64,000 nucleotides of DNA, taken from Shewanella sairae (GTDB lineage: Bacteria; Pseudomonadota; Gammaproteobacteria; Enterobacterales; Shewanellaceae). The notes beneath the pieces were generated by a model. That model did not search any database and was not told the origin of the DNA. It saw nothing but the letters and a program-made list of their open reading frames with translations. A program made the translations under genes and the position numbers. The stretch spans positions 1-64,000 of the forward strand of contig NZ_JAKILT010000032.1 of NCBI RefSeq assembly GCF_023283535.1, given 5' to 3'. Below, one piece after another: positions 8,853 to 16,522 of the stretch (position 1 is its first letter; every line of letters begins with the position of its first letter).

Positions 8853-9881
8853 ATGGTACGTATTCGGGCGCTAGAACCTTGGACAGATCCACGTGGTGGA
8901 CAGATTGAACGAGTCCTGATGGATAATGGTACTATCGCCGTTGAGGTGATTAGTCTTGGCGGGATAATTCGCTCGCTATGGGTGCCCGATCGAGATGGCG
9001 AACGTGCCAATATCGTACTGGGTTGTGACAGCGCAGAAGACTACCTAAACCAAGAGGCACACTTAGGTGCCATTGCCGGACGATTCGTTAACCGAATAGC
9101 AAAGGGTCAGTTTTCTGTTGGAGAGCAACACTATCAATTGGATGTCAATCAAGCTGGTAACTGTTTACATGGCGGCAATGAAGGCTTTAATAGAAAGAAT
9201 TGGCAACTCGGCACCTTACCCGATGGCGTGCGCCTGAGCTTAAGAAGTCCTGACGGGGATATGGGCTTTCCTGGTAATTGTAATATTCAGTTAGATTATC
9301 GCCTCGTAGGTAACAATCTATATGTAGAGATTTTAGCAAGCTCAGACAAAACCAGCCCGATTAGCCTGTCCCAACACAGCTATTTTAATTTAGACGCCAG
9401 CGATACCAGCCTCAATCACCAACTGCAAACGGATGCCAAGCAGTATCTCGCAATGGATAACACCGGTATACCAACGGCCATTTGCGATACTGAAGGTAGT
9501 AGCTTAGCTATGCCACTGCCAACTAGCTTTCAGTCGTTAATAGGCAAAGAAGAGTTTTGTGCAACCTCAGGAATTGATCACTGCTACTTGTTACCCAAGA
9601 TTGATTCACAGCTGCAAAAGTTTGGTACATTAAGCTCACCACTCAGTGGGCGCAGCTTAACCTTGTATACCAACCAACCCGGCGTGCAAGTTTATGGTGC
9701 CAATCACTTACAAGGCACAATAGGCAAAAACCAGCAGCCACTTAAGCAATATCAAGCGGTATGCTTAGAGCCACAACAAATACCTGATGCACCAAACCAG
9801 CCGAATATAGCAGGCAGCGCCTTAATTGCCCCAGGTGAAATCTATTACCATATTAGCCGCTATCAATTTGAAAGTAATTAA
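8853..9881 (+). CDS. galM: Aldose 1-epimerase (galactose mutarotase)
   Basis: A 342-residue protein of the GalM family, which interconverts beta- and alpha-galactose so that GalK receives its substrate. Family markers: NRIAKGQF near residue 82, the substrate-binding GGNEGFNRKNW (about 106-116), the catalytic-histidine motif QHSYFNL (about 174-180) and the C-terminal glutamate region AVCLEPQQIPDAPN (about 302-315). AGGA precedes the ATG. It is second in galKM. A bidirectional terminator follows. Confidence 0.94.
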   Translation: MVRIRALEPWTDPRGGQIERVLMDNGTIAVEVISLGGIIRSLWVPDRDGERANIVLGCDSAEDYLNQEAHLGAIAGRFVNRIAKGQFSVGEQHYQLDVNQAGNCLHGGNEGFNRKNWQLGTLPDGVRLSLRSPDGDMGFPGNCNIQLDYRLVGNNLYVEILASSDKTSPISLSQHSYFNLDASDTSLNHQLQTDAKQYLAMDNTGIPTAICDTEGSSLAMPLPTSFQSLIGKEEFCATSGIDHCYLLPKIDSQLQKFGTLSSPLSGRSLTLYTNQPGVQVYGANHLQGTIGKNQQPLKQYQAVCLEPQQIPDAPNQPNIAGSALIAPGEIYYHISRYQFESN

Positions 9882-9895
9882 TAGCGTTAATAGAT

Positions 9896-9930
9896 AAAAA
9901 AAACAGCGCCTTATTAGGCGCTGTTTTTTA
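9896..9930. terminator. Bidirectional terminator between galM and the 138-residue gene
   Basis: Stem AACAGCGCC / GGCGCTGTT with a TTATTA loop, flanked by an A-run on the left and a T-run on the right. It can stop transcription from both converging genes. Confidence 0.92.
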
Positions 9931-9934
9931 TTTA

Positions 9935-10351
9935 TTAATCGTCGTAATCATCCGACCAATCATCATCGTAGTCATCGCCATCGGCTGACTCTAATTCTGG
10001 CTCATCGTCATCTTCTGCTGGTGCAGCTTTAGCTTTCTTAGGTGCTGGTGCACTTTTAGGATTATTCGCCTCAACCCAGCCTTGATGCTTAGCCATAAAC
10101 TCTTCACGTGCTGCAAACCATGCCGCACCAAAGTTTTTCTCTACTTCCGCTATCGCCTGATCATCAAGCTCATGCAGATTAGGCTTAACGATATCCTCTG
10201 CATACTCAACAATTGACTCTCGAGTCGCGTTATAGAAGTAAACACGTCCCGCAGATGCATCTGGAAACTGCTTATCATGAATTAGAATGGTATTGCCTCG
10301 AGCCGTTCTTAGCTCGCCGTACCAAACTGGTTTTTTTGAAGTCTTATACAT
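9935..10351 (-). CDS. Conserved-looking small protein with Asp-rich tail, function unknown
   Basis: A 138-residue cytoplasmic protein I do not recognise. The first 95 residues look globular (MYKTSKKPVWYGELRTARGN, then a region rich in Phe, Ala and Glu). Then comes a Lys/Ala/Pro linker, and the last 30 residues are almost all Asp, Glu, Ser and Tyr (DDYDDDWSDDYDD). Such tails mimic nucleic acid or bind basic proteins or metals, but nothing proves this here. It is a monocistronic gene that shares a terminator with galM. A 579-bp gene-free region lies upstream. Confidence 0.6.
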   Translation of the reverse strand: MYKTSKKPVWYGELRTARGNTILIHDKQFPDASAGRVYFYNATRESIVEYAEDIVKPNLHELDDQAIAEVEKNFGAAWFAAREEFMAKHQGWVEANNPKSAPAPKKAKAAPAEDDDEPELESADGDDYDDDWSDDYDD

Positions 10352-10883
10352 ATATGTTAATGCCCTTAAATCAACACATACAAAAATAAATAAGAGATAA
10401 ATTGCGCTAACATTTACCTCCGTTTTCCCTATATTTTTTCATCAGGGACAGAAGCGGTATTTTTACAGATTTTTGCCGAATATCAATAGTTGAAACAGCG
10501 AAATATCACTCTCAAAGATGAAATAAATCACATAAATTATTCAGCTCTTATCGAATTTAGTTCAAAGCAGCGGTTATTCAAGTTTTTCGTTATCAATAAA
10601 TGCAAAAAAACATTGCAACGGTTAACAAACCTCACTAACTCAACCACTTAGGCAACAAACCGTCAAGGAAACACAACAAGCAACTTTTCCATTGCTTATG
10701 TGCTATCCCTATAGTGTTAGTAGAATATGACAAGAAGATGTCAGCGATATAGAGTCCACTTGATTCCTCCGTAAACCAGCCTCGCGAGTCGGCATTTAAT
10801 TAACCCTATTAAGTGTCTATGTTAAGCGACTAATCACACAATTACGGAGCAACAATATCGATTTTATAGCGCTGTTAGTTAAC
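10352..10883. other. Gene-free stretch upstream of the small acidic protein
   Basis: No open frame with a ribosome site, RNA gene or strong repeat was recognised on either strand. It must hold the promoter of the minus-strand gene ending at 9935. The right end is the terminator of the cytochrome gene. Confidence 0.4.
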
Positions 10884-10910
10884 CAAAAAAAACGAGCCTT
10901 GCGGCTCGTT
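10884..10910 (-). terminator. Terminator of the 12-heme cytochrome gene
   Basis: On the minus strand an 8-bp stem (AACGAGCC / GGCTCGTT, 4-nt loop) is followed by a run of seven T. It lies 20 bp past the cytochrome stop codon. Confidence 0.9.
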
Positions 10911-10930
10911 AAAGTCATAGCTAAACAATG

Positions 10931-12787
10931 CTAACGGGCTTTCTCAACCATCCTTTGAATCACTTTATTATGAGTAACATCATCAGGAGCATTGCCCTCA
11001 GCGCCTAATTCATCGCTACCATGACAAGCTAAACAGGCGCCTACTCGACTTATCCTATCCATCTCCTGCTTATTAAATGGGCGTGCTCCTTCATGAGACG
11101 TTGATTGCAGTTGGTTGCCCTGCTCATCCACAAAGCGCTCTAACTCGAAATCAACAGGGGCCTCACCATCAGGGAAGTTACGCTTGATATCATATTGACC
11201 ACTGCCAAGCCCTAAAACTTTAGGGTTGGTATGGCACTCTTCGCAGGTACGCGACTTTTTACTCATGGTATGCGGCTGAATCGGATTATGGGACAAACCA
11301 CTAGTGCCATCTTTAGTCACATAGGTTTTATTAGTCACAATCGCTTTCTCGCCGTCTACTTGAGTTAAGAACACCTGACAGCCCGGTACAAACGTTGATA
11401 CCTTACCGCGGTGGTTAATCCCGAGAGCGGGATTCTCCCAGCGCACATATGAGCGAGACTCGCTCCAGCTAAAGGCTTGCTTGTTAAGGTTAGACTTTTT
11501 ACCTAGTTGTGAAATATCGCTATGTTCGCCATCCAACCAATCGCCATTAGGCTTACTGACGTCTTGTTTAGCATGACAGCCGTAGCACTGAGGCGCCCAC
11601 GCTGCATGGCAAGTCGAACATTCCATTTTCTCCATGTGGCTAGCAATCTTGACCATTGCCACCTGGCCTTCTTCCGATAACTCTGCGCCATTAAGCTGTG
11701 GCACATTAAGCTCTTTTGCATCAATTTTTGTCGTTAAGGTCACTTTATTACCGTCACGCTTAAGATTGGTCATCTTATTGCCGCGTGCAGTTGCTAACGT
11801 CGCGTCAGCTGATGTGGTGCCATGGCAAGTCTCGCAGCGCACTTCAAGTGCATATTGCTTTTTGGTATACAGGTAACCATCACCATGCATTTCATCTTTT
11901 GTATGGCAATCAATACAACTCATGCCTGCGTCATAGTGCAGATCTGCCTGCAAGAAGTTGTAATGCTTACCATGCAACTTACCTTGCTTACTGCCGTCTG
12001 CTTTATATGGCGTGCCATACCAGTCGGATTCCATCATCCCCATATAACTCACACCAGTACGACCACCGCGGTTGTGGCAGTGCTGACATTGTTCAACAGA
12101 TGGCGCTCTGGTCATTTTGTGTTTACGCGGTCGATCCTTCTGTGTCTTATCAATCGCTTTGTCGCCACCTTCATAAGTTGCAGCGTTACTATATTCTACG
12201 TGACATGCGGCACACCCTGATGCTCGATAGTCACCATCCCTTTGGTGTCCGTCACTCCAAATATGGCAACGTAAGCATTGGTTACGTAAATAGTCATCAC
12301 CCGGGGAATTACTGTCAGATTCAGCTTTTGTGGGGTCGTAACTCGGTAGTTGAGTTAACGCGTCTACCGTCCCCTCCCTTCCCGTTTTCAGTGCTTTTAC
12401 ATCGTAGGTAGCATGAATAGCGTCTCGAGTTTGACTACCAAAATTATAACGGGTACCCGAAATCATCCCCGCCATAGTTGCATGTAGAGAAGTTTTAGCA
12501 TTATCGACTTCATCGCTATGGCAACTGCCACAGGTTTGCTCAACCACTCGCAGATCTGTCGGGTTTGCCCACATATTTTTATGTGCACTTTCTAGGGAAG
12601 TGGCATCACCATTACCGTTATGGCAGTCAACACAAGTTAAATCTGCCATGCCATCTATATCAGAAAACTGTTCAATACCTTCATGGCAACTTAAGCAGCC
12701 TTTATTTTCATCCCATTGAGCAAGCGCATTAGACATCCCTATGCCAAGAATCATCGGTATAGCAATGAGAAAGGATATTTTTTTCAT
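10931..12787 (-). CDS. Exported 12-heme c-type cytochrome
   Basis: A 618-residue protein with a signal peptide (MKKISFLIAI...SNALA, cleavage near 23) and twelve CXXCH heme-attachment sites, the first at 31-35 and the last at 585-589. Two of them lie only 11 residues apart (CSTCH...CYGCH). The start at 12787 is preferred over the upstream ATG at 12817 because GGAG lies 9 nt before it and the protein then opens with the signal peptide. It is probably a periplasmic or surface electron carrier or terminal reductase of anaerobic respiration. I cannot assign a known family such as Otr (8 hemes) or SirA (8 hemes), and there is no porin, quinol oxidase or reductase partner beside it. A weak CRP-like half-site lies upstream. 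Confidence 0.88.
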   Translation of the reverse strand: MKKISFLIAIPMILGIGMSNALAQWDENKGCLSCHEGIEQFSDIDGMADLTCVDCHNGNGDATSLESAHKNMWANPTDLRVVEQTCGSCHSDEVDNAKTSLHATMAGMISGTRYNFGSQTRDAIHATYDVKALKTGREGTVDALTQLPSYDPTKAESDSNSPGDDYLRNQCLRCHIWSDGHQRDGDYRASGCAACHVEYSNAATYEGGDKAIDKTQKDRPRKHKMTRAPSVEQCQHCHNRGGRTGVSYMGMMESDWYGTPYKADGSKQGKLHGKHYNFLQADLHYDAGMSCIDCHTKDEMHGDGYLYTKKQYALEVRCETCHGTTSADATLATARGNKMTNLKRDGNKVTLTTKIDAKELNVPQLNGAELSEEGQVAMVKIASHMEKMECSTCHAAWAPQCYGCHAKQDVSKPNGDWLDGEHSDISQLGKKSNLNKQAFSWSESRSYVRWENPALGINHRGKVSTFVPGCQVFLTQVDGEKAIVTNKTYVTKDGTSGLSHNPIQPHTMSKKSRTCEECHTNPKVLGLGSGQYDIKRNFPDGEAPVDFELERFVDEQGNQLQSTSHEGARPFNKQEMDRISRVGACLACHGSDELGAEGNAPDDVTHNKVIQRMVEKAR

Positions 12788-13165
12788 TATCTTCATCTCC
12801 AGTAAACTGCAACTCATATAACCTTATAATTATTGTGCCTTTATATTTTGCTCAGTTAACAGTAACAATGTAAGCAAATAGTTAAACGATTGTGAGCGCG
12901 ATCGTGTTTTTTTTGAGTGGATTGGGTTACAGGTAGAGTTTTGAAGAAATAATTGAAATAGATGAAATTTTTTAGCCCTAGTCCAATTAGAGCGAATACC
13001 TTTAACTACCTAAGACAGATAAAGTTCACACTCCATCTAAATAGTGGCAACAACTTAATTTAGAATAGCTAATTTAGACAAAAAACTTTAAAATATAATG
13101 ACTTGAAAGCATATTGCTTAACAAGATAAGATGCGCGACTTTATTTACATAACACAGCTAACATA
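12788..13165. promoter_or_regulatory. Divergent promoter region between the cytochrome and LRR genes, with a weak CRP-like site
   Basis: These 378 bp separate two divergent genes. At 12891-12906 there is a TGTGA half-site followed, after 6 bp, by TCGTG, which only partly matches the second CRP half (TCACA). CRP controls anaerobic respiration in Shewanella, so a site here would make sense, but the match is poor. No small gene was seen. Confidence 0.3.
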
Positions 13166-14116
13166 ATGAATAGTAAAACGATTATAGCGGTATTAGTCGG
13201 CCTAATATCTTCATCTCAAGCAGCTTCAGCCAGCTCAATAGAAGGGCTTGTTTTTGCAGATGCTAATTTTAAAAAGTGCGTAGAGGTACATCGCGTCACA
13301 GATCCAAGCCAAACTAAAAAGTTAAACTGCCGTCACTTGCCCATGGAAAGTGTCAGCGATTTAAAATTCTTTCCAGCACTAGAAACTGTTAGCTTGGCAG
13401 GCCCACTGATAAGTACGATTGATTTAAGTCATAATCCTAAACTAAAGGATCTTTCAATTAGTTCTCGCCAACTAAGCGCAATCGATTTAAGCCATACACC
13501 TCAACTAGAGGCTTTAAGTCTAGACGCTAAGTTAATTAGCCAAATTGATCTTAGCCACAACCCTAAATTGAAAGAATTAGCAGTCATGTCTGCAAAATTG
13601 GCTGAGATTGATTTAAGTCACACGCCAAAGTTAGAAGAGTTAAACGTATCATTTAACCAGTTAAACTCGCTGGATCTTAGCCATACTCCTTTATTGACCG
13701 ATCTTGCCATTGTGGGTAATCAGCTGACAGAACTAGACGTTAGCCATGTACCGGCGTTACGTTACTTTTCTGCTAAAGAAAACCAATTCACATCAATGGA
13801 TTTCAGCAGCAACAAAGCGCTAGTGCAAATTGATTTAGGTTCAAATCAACTCAATGAGCTTAAGCTACCTGTTAATAATCAAATCTCAAGTTTAGGGCTT
13901 ATGTTTAATCAGCTTACAGTTCTAGACGTCAGTCATAGCCCTAAGTTAAGTACCCTATACATCACTGATAATAAAATCAGCAAACTGGATGTTAGTCAAA
14001 ATCCTAAGCTGCGTAAGCTATGGGCAACGGGTAACCCTATCGCTGCAGTTGATATTAGCCACAATGAAAAGCTAAGTGACTATGAGTTTGAAGACTCAAC
14101 AAAAGTTAGCGAATAG
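13166..14116 (+). CDS. Exported leucine-rich-repeat protein with eleven 21-residue repeats
   Basis: A 316-residue protein. Residues 1-22 look like a signal peptide (IIAVLVGLISSSQAASA). From residue 72 to 302 it consists of eleven uninterrupted repeats of exactly 21 residues, consensus L-x-x-L-x-(x)6-L-x-x-I/L-D-L/V-S-H-N/T-P-K. They should form a short solenoid. The cap before the repeats has two cysteines (C38 and C55) that could pair. Secreted LRR proteins of this kind usually bind other proteins or glycans; the partner is unknown. No good ribosome site is visible before the ATG. It is monocistronic, followed by a shared terminator with ssb. Confidence 0.8.
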   Translation: MNSKTIIAVLVGLISSSQAASASSIEGLVFADANFKKCVEVHRVTDPSQTKKLNCRHLPMESVSDLKFFPALETVSLAGPLISTIDLSHNPKLKDLSISSRQLSAIDLSHTPQLEALSLDAKLISQIDLSHNPKLKELAVMSAKLAEIDLSHTPKLEELNVSFNQLNSLDLSHTPLLTDLAIVGNQLTELDVSHVPALRYFSAKENQFTSMDFSSNKALVQIDLGSNQLNELKLPVNNQISSLGLMFNQLTVLDVSHSPKLSTLYITDNKISKLDVSQNPKLRKLWATGNPIAAVDISHNEKLSDYEFEDSTKVSE

Positions 14117-14133
14117 GCGCTAAGAAAACCAAT

Positions 14134-14160
14134 AAAAAAGCCGCTAATGCGGCTTTTTTA
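14134..14160. terminator. Bidirectional terminator between the LRR gene and ssb
   Basis: Stem AAAAAAGCCGC / GCGGCTTTTTT with a TAAT loop. The A and T arms make it work in both directions for the convergent genes. Confidence 0.92.
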
Positions 14161-14179
14161 TTATTTATCCAGTTCAACT

Positions 14180-14857
14180 TTAAAACGGGATATCGTCATC
14201 CCAACCATCATCCAAATCTGGAGTGAAGTTCTGCTGTGGCTGCGGAGCTGGGCGCTGTTGTGGCGCTTGCTGTGGAGTAGGTGCAGCTTGTGGCTTAGGC
14301 GCATAACCACCTTGTTGAGGTGCTTGCTGCTGTTGCTGTGGTTGCTGCTGTTGGTAACCACTTTGCTGAGCTGGAGCTTGTGGCTTCGGCTGGTAGCTGT
14401 TTTGCTGTTGAGGCTGCTGTTGCTGTGAACCGTAGCCACCACCTTGTTGCTGTTGCTGCTGACCACCATAGTTCTGGTTGCCACCTTGCGACGGAGCACC
14501 GGCATTTTGGTTACGGCTACCTAGCATCTGCATGCTACCGCTTTGATCGACAACCACTTCAGTGCTGTAACGATCTTGACCGCTTTGGTCTTTCCACTTA
14601 CGAGTCTGTAGCTTGCCTTCAAGATAAACTTGAGAGCCTTTACGTAAATACTCACCAGTGATTTCAGCTAGTTTGCCGAACATCACAACACGGTGCCATT
14701 CAGTACGCTCTTGCTGTTGACCTTGTTGGTCTTTCCAAGACTCACTTGTCGCCACGGTAATGTTGGCTACGGCATTGCCATTTGGCATGTAACGTACTTC
14801 AGGATCTTGTCCTAAATTACCGACCAAAATTACTTTATTGACACCACGACTAGCCAT
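14180..14857 (-). CDS. ssb: Single-stranded DNA-binding protein
   Basis: A 225-residue protein. The OB fold spans residues about 1-110 ([38 protein letters not shown]). A long linker of about 100 residues, very rich in Gln, Gly and Pro, follows, and the protein ends in the DDDIPF tip that recruits RecO, RecQ, PriA, ExoI and other partners. It binds ssDNA as a tetramer in replication and repair. The linker is longer and more Gln-rich than in E. coli SSB (178 aa in total). In E. coli ssb is divergent from uvrA; here an MFS gene sits between them. I see no LexA box in front of it. Confidence 0.97.
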   Translation of the reverse strand: MASRGVNKVILVGNLGQDPEVRYMPNGNAVANITVATSESWKDQQGQQQERTEWHRVVMFGKLAEITGEYLRKGSQVYLEGKLQTRKWKDQSGQDRYSTEVVVDQSGSMQMLGSRNQNAGAPSQGGNQNYGGQQQQQQGGGYGSQQQQPQQQNSYQPKPQAPAQQSGYQQQQPQQQQQAPQQGGYAPKPQAAPTPQQAPQQRPAPQPQQNFTPDLDDGWDDDIPF

Positions 14858-14889
14858 TGAAATCTCCTGGAACGTATATTAAATTTTAC

Positions 14890-16257
14890 CTAATCGACAG
14901 AGCGTAACACAGCTCTGGCTTCTCTCAAATCGAAATGGTCATCTACTTTTAAATAAGCCACTTTCTCTTCAAGTACCACTATCGCTTCTGACACACCTGC
15001 TAATGCCGATAACTCAGTCGCCATGGTCACTGCACTCTGTTTATCAGTTACGTTAGCCTCTAATGTATAACTCTTCAGCAGCACTGGATTTTTCATACCG
15101 AAGGTCAGTAAAAACCATATGCACATTAAGCCTAATGCCACCGCAAATACACCCGACGCGCCCACCAGTTGATAGGCGCCACCGCCTAATAAACCACCGC
15201 AAAACGCACCTAAAAATTGACTAGTCGAATAAACGCCCATTGCAGAGCCTTTATCACCCACAGGGCAAAACTTAGCAATCAAGCTCGGTAATGACGCTTC
15301 AAGATAATTAAAGCCGGTAAAGAACAGCACCACTGCAATACTGAGCATGACTAAGTTGTCAGCAAATATCGCCATTGTTCCAAGGGCTGCCATCATAATC
15401 AGCAGCGCAACTTGGAACATGCCTTTAGTATTATTGCGCTTAACTCCAATAATAATCAGCGGCACCATTAAAAAGAACGCCCCCATAAAGGCAGGGAAAT
15501 ACAGCATCCAATGCGCTTCTTTAGCAAGGCCTGCATCGACTAAATCCAGTGGCAAGGCAACGAACACTGCGGTCAAGACTAAGTGCAGGATAAAAATACC
15601 CGCATCGAGTCTAAATAACTGCGGGTCCATTAACATGCGCTTGAGCTTTTCAGGCGCGGCGACCGTGTCACCTTTTGGCGCTTGTGAAATAGGGTTGGGT
15701 ACCAGCAGCTGTACAATCAACATGCCCAGCAAAGCAAGGCCAGCGGTCATAAAGAACAAACCTGATAAACCAAGGTGCTGCGCCACAATAGGGCCGACTA
15801 GTAAGGAGAGTGCAAACGAGAATCCGATACACATACCGATAATCGCCATCACTTTGGTGCGTTGTTCATCGCGGGTTAAGTCTGCAGCAAGTGCTAATAC
15901 GGCAGCGGCAATCGCGCCCATACCTTGCAAGGCTCGCCCGGCAACGACGCCATAAATAGTTTCAGCATTAGCAGCCACTAAGCTACCTAACGCAAAGATT
16001 AATAATCCGGCTAATATGATCGGCTTACGGCCAAATTTGTCAGATAAAATCCCCATTGGGATTTGCAGAACCGCTTGCGTTAAACCATACGCGCCAATCG
16101 CAATCCCCACCCATAAAGGTGAGAACCCTTCGAGATGTTGCCCGTAAAGCGCAAACACAGGCATGATCATAAACAAGCCCATCATGCGTAAGCCAAATAC
16201 ACTGGCTAAAGAAAATGCGACTTTTTTCTCAGTCTTGGAAAGTCCTTGGTTGGCCAT
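14890..16257 (-). CDS. MFS transporter with C-terminal YAM domain (YajR-like)
   Basis: A 455-residue inner-membrane protein. Twelve helices are followed by a soluble stretch of about 65 residues (VLLKSYTLEANVTDKQSAV to the end) with the beta-alpha-beta-beta-alpha-beta look of the YAM domain of E. coli YajR, which has 454 residues. The motif-A loop GILSDKFGRKPI between helices 2 and 3 is intact. The start at 16257 (MANQGLSK) is chosen over 16356 because it gives YajR length and has a G-rich ribosome site upstream. YajR is a proton-driven exporter of unknown substrate. The gene lies between ssb and divergent uvrA. Confidence 0.82.
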   Translation of the reverse strand: MANQGLSKTEKKVAFSLASVFGLRMMGLFMIMPVFALYGQHLEGFSPLWVGIAIGAYGLTQAVLQIPMGILSDKFGRKPIILAGLLIFALGSLVAANAETIYGVVAGRALQGMGAIAAAVLALAADLTRDEQRTKVMAIIGMCIGFSFALSLLVGPIVAQHLGLSGLFFMTAGLALLGMLIVQLLVPNPISQAPKGDTVAAPEKLKRMLMDPQLFRLDAGIFILHLVLTAVFVALPLDLVDAGLAKEAHWMLYFPAFMGAFFLMVPLIIIGVKRNNTKGMFQVALLIMMAALGTMAIFADNLVMLSIAVVLFFTGFNYLEASLPSLIAKFCPVGDKGSAMGVYSTSQFLGAFCGGLLGGGAYQLVGASGVFAVALGLMCIWFLLTFGMKNPVLLKSYTLEANVTDKQSAVTMATELSALAGVSEAIVVLEEKVAYLKVDDHFDLREARAVLRSVD

Positions 16258-16452
16258 GCCCCCGCCCTGATCTGTCAACCTTAAATAGGTCGCGGAGTTT
16301 ATCACGAAGTTTTTCATAGCCCAAAAGTAAAAACTGAAGATGTATACTTGAACCATGTTTTAAGTGATTGGTTCTCAAAGCCCCGATATCAAGGGGATTA
16401 CCACCGTTAGCGTGGCAAAATCTTAGTTCTCTCCTACAATTGTTAGCCAGTC

Positions 16453-16486
16453 TTGGCTATTTACATAGCCAAATTTGTGAGATACT
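16453..16486 (+). promoter_or_regulatory. Inverted repeat overlapping a possible uvrA promoter
   Basis: TTGGCTAT-TTAC-ATAGCCAA is a perfect 8-bp inverted repeat at 16453-16472. It overlaps TTTACA (16460-16465), a candidate -35, with GATACT (16481-16486) as a candidate -10 at a short 15-bp spacing. No CTGT-N8-ACAG LexA box is present between the divergent MFS and uvrA genes. The repeat may be an operator for either gene. Confidence 0.35.
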
Positions 16487-16522
16487 TAACCACTTTTTTC
16501 GGCTTTGAGATCTGAACGCTAG

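Noticed and set aside
11785-12411. A 208-residue open frame antisense to the 12-heme cytochrome
   Set aside because: His/Cys/Ser-rich translation is the mirror of repeated CXXCH codons; no ribosome site.
14147-14428. Leu/Trp-rich 93-residue frame opposite ssb
   Set aside because: It is the complement of the Gln-rich ssb linker (CAG/CAA repeats) and starts inside the terminator.
15347-15955. A 202-residue open frame antisense to the MFS transporter
   Set aside because: Ser/Pro/Ile-rich composition with no domain; the sense frame is a full YajR-like protein. It is a codon-usage shadow.
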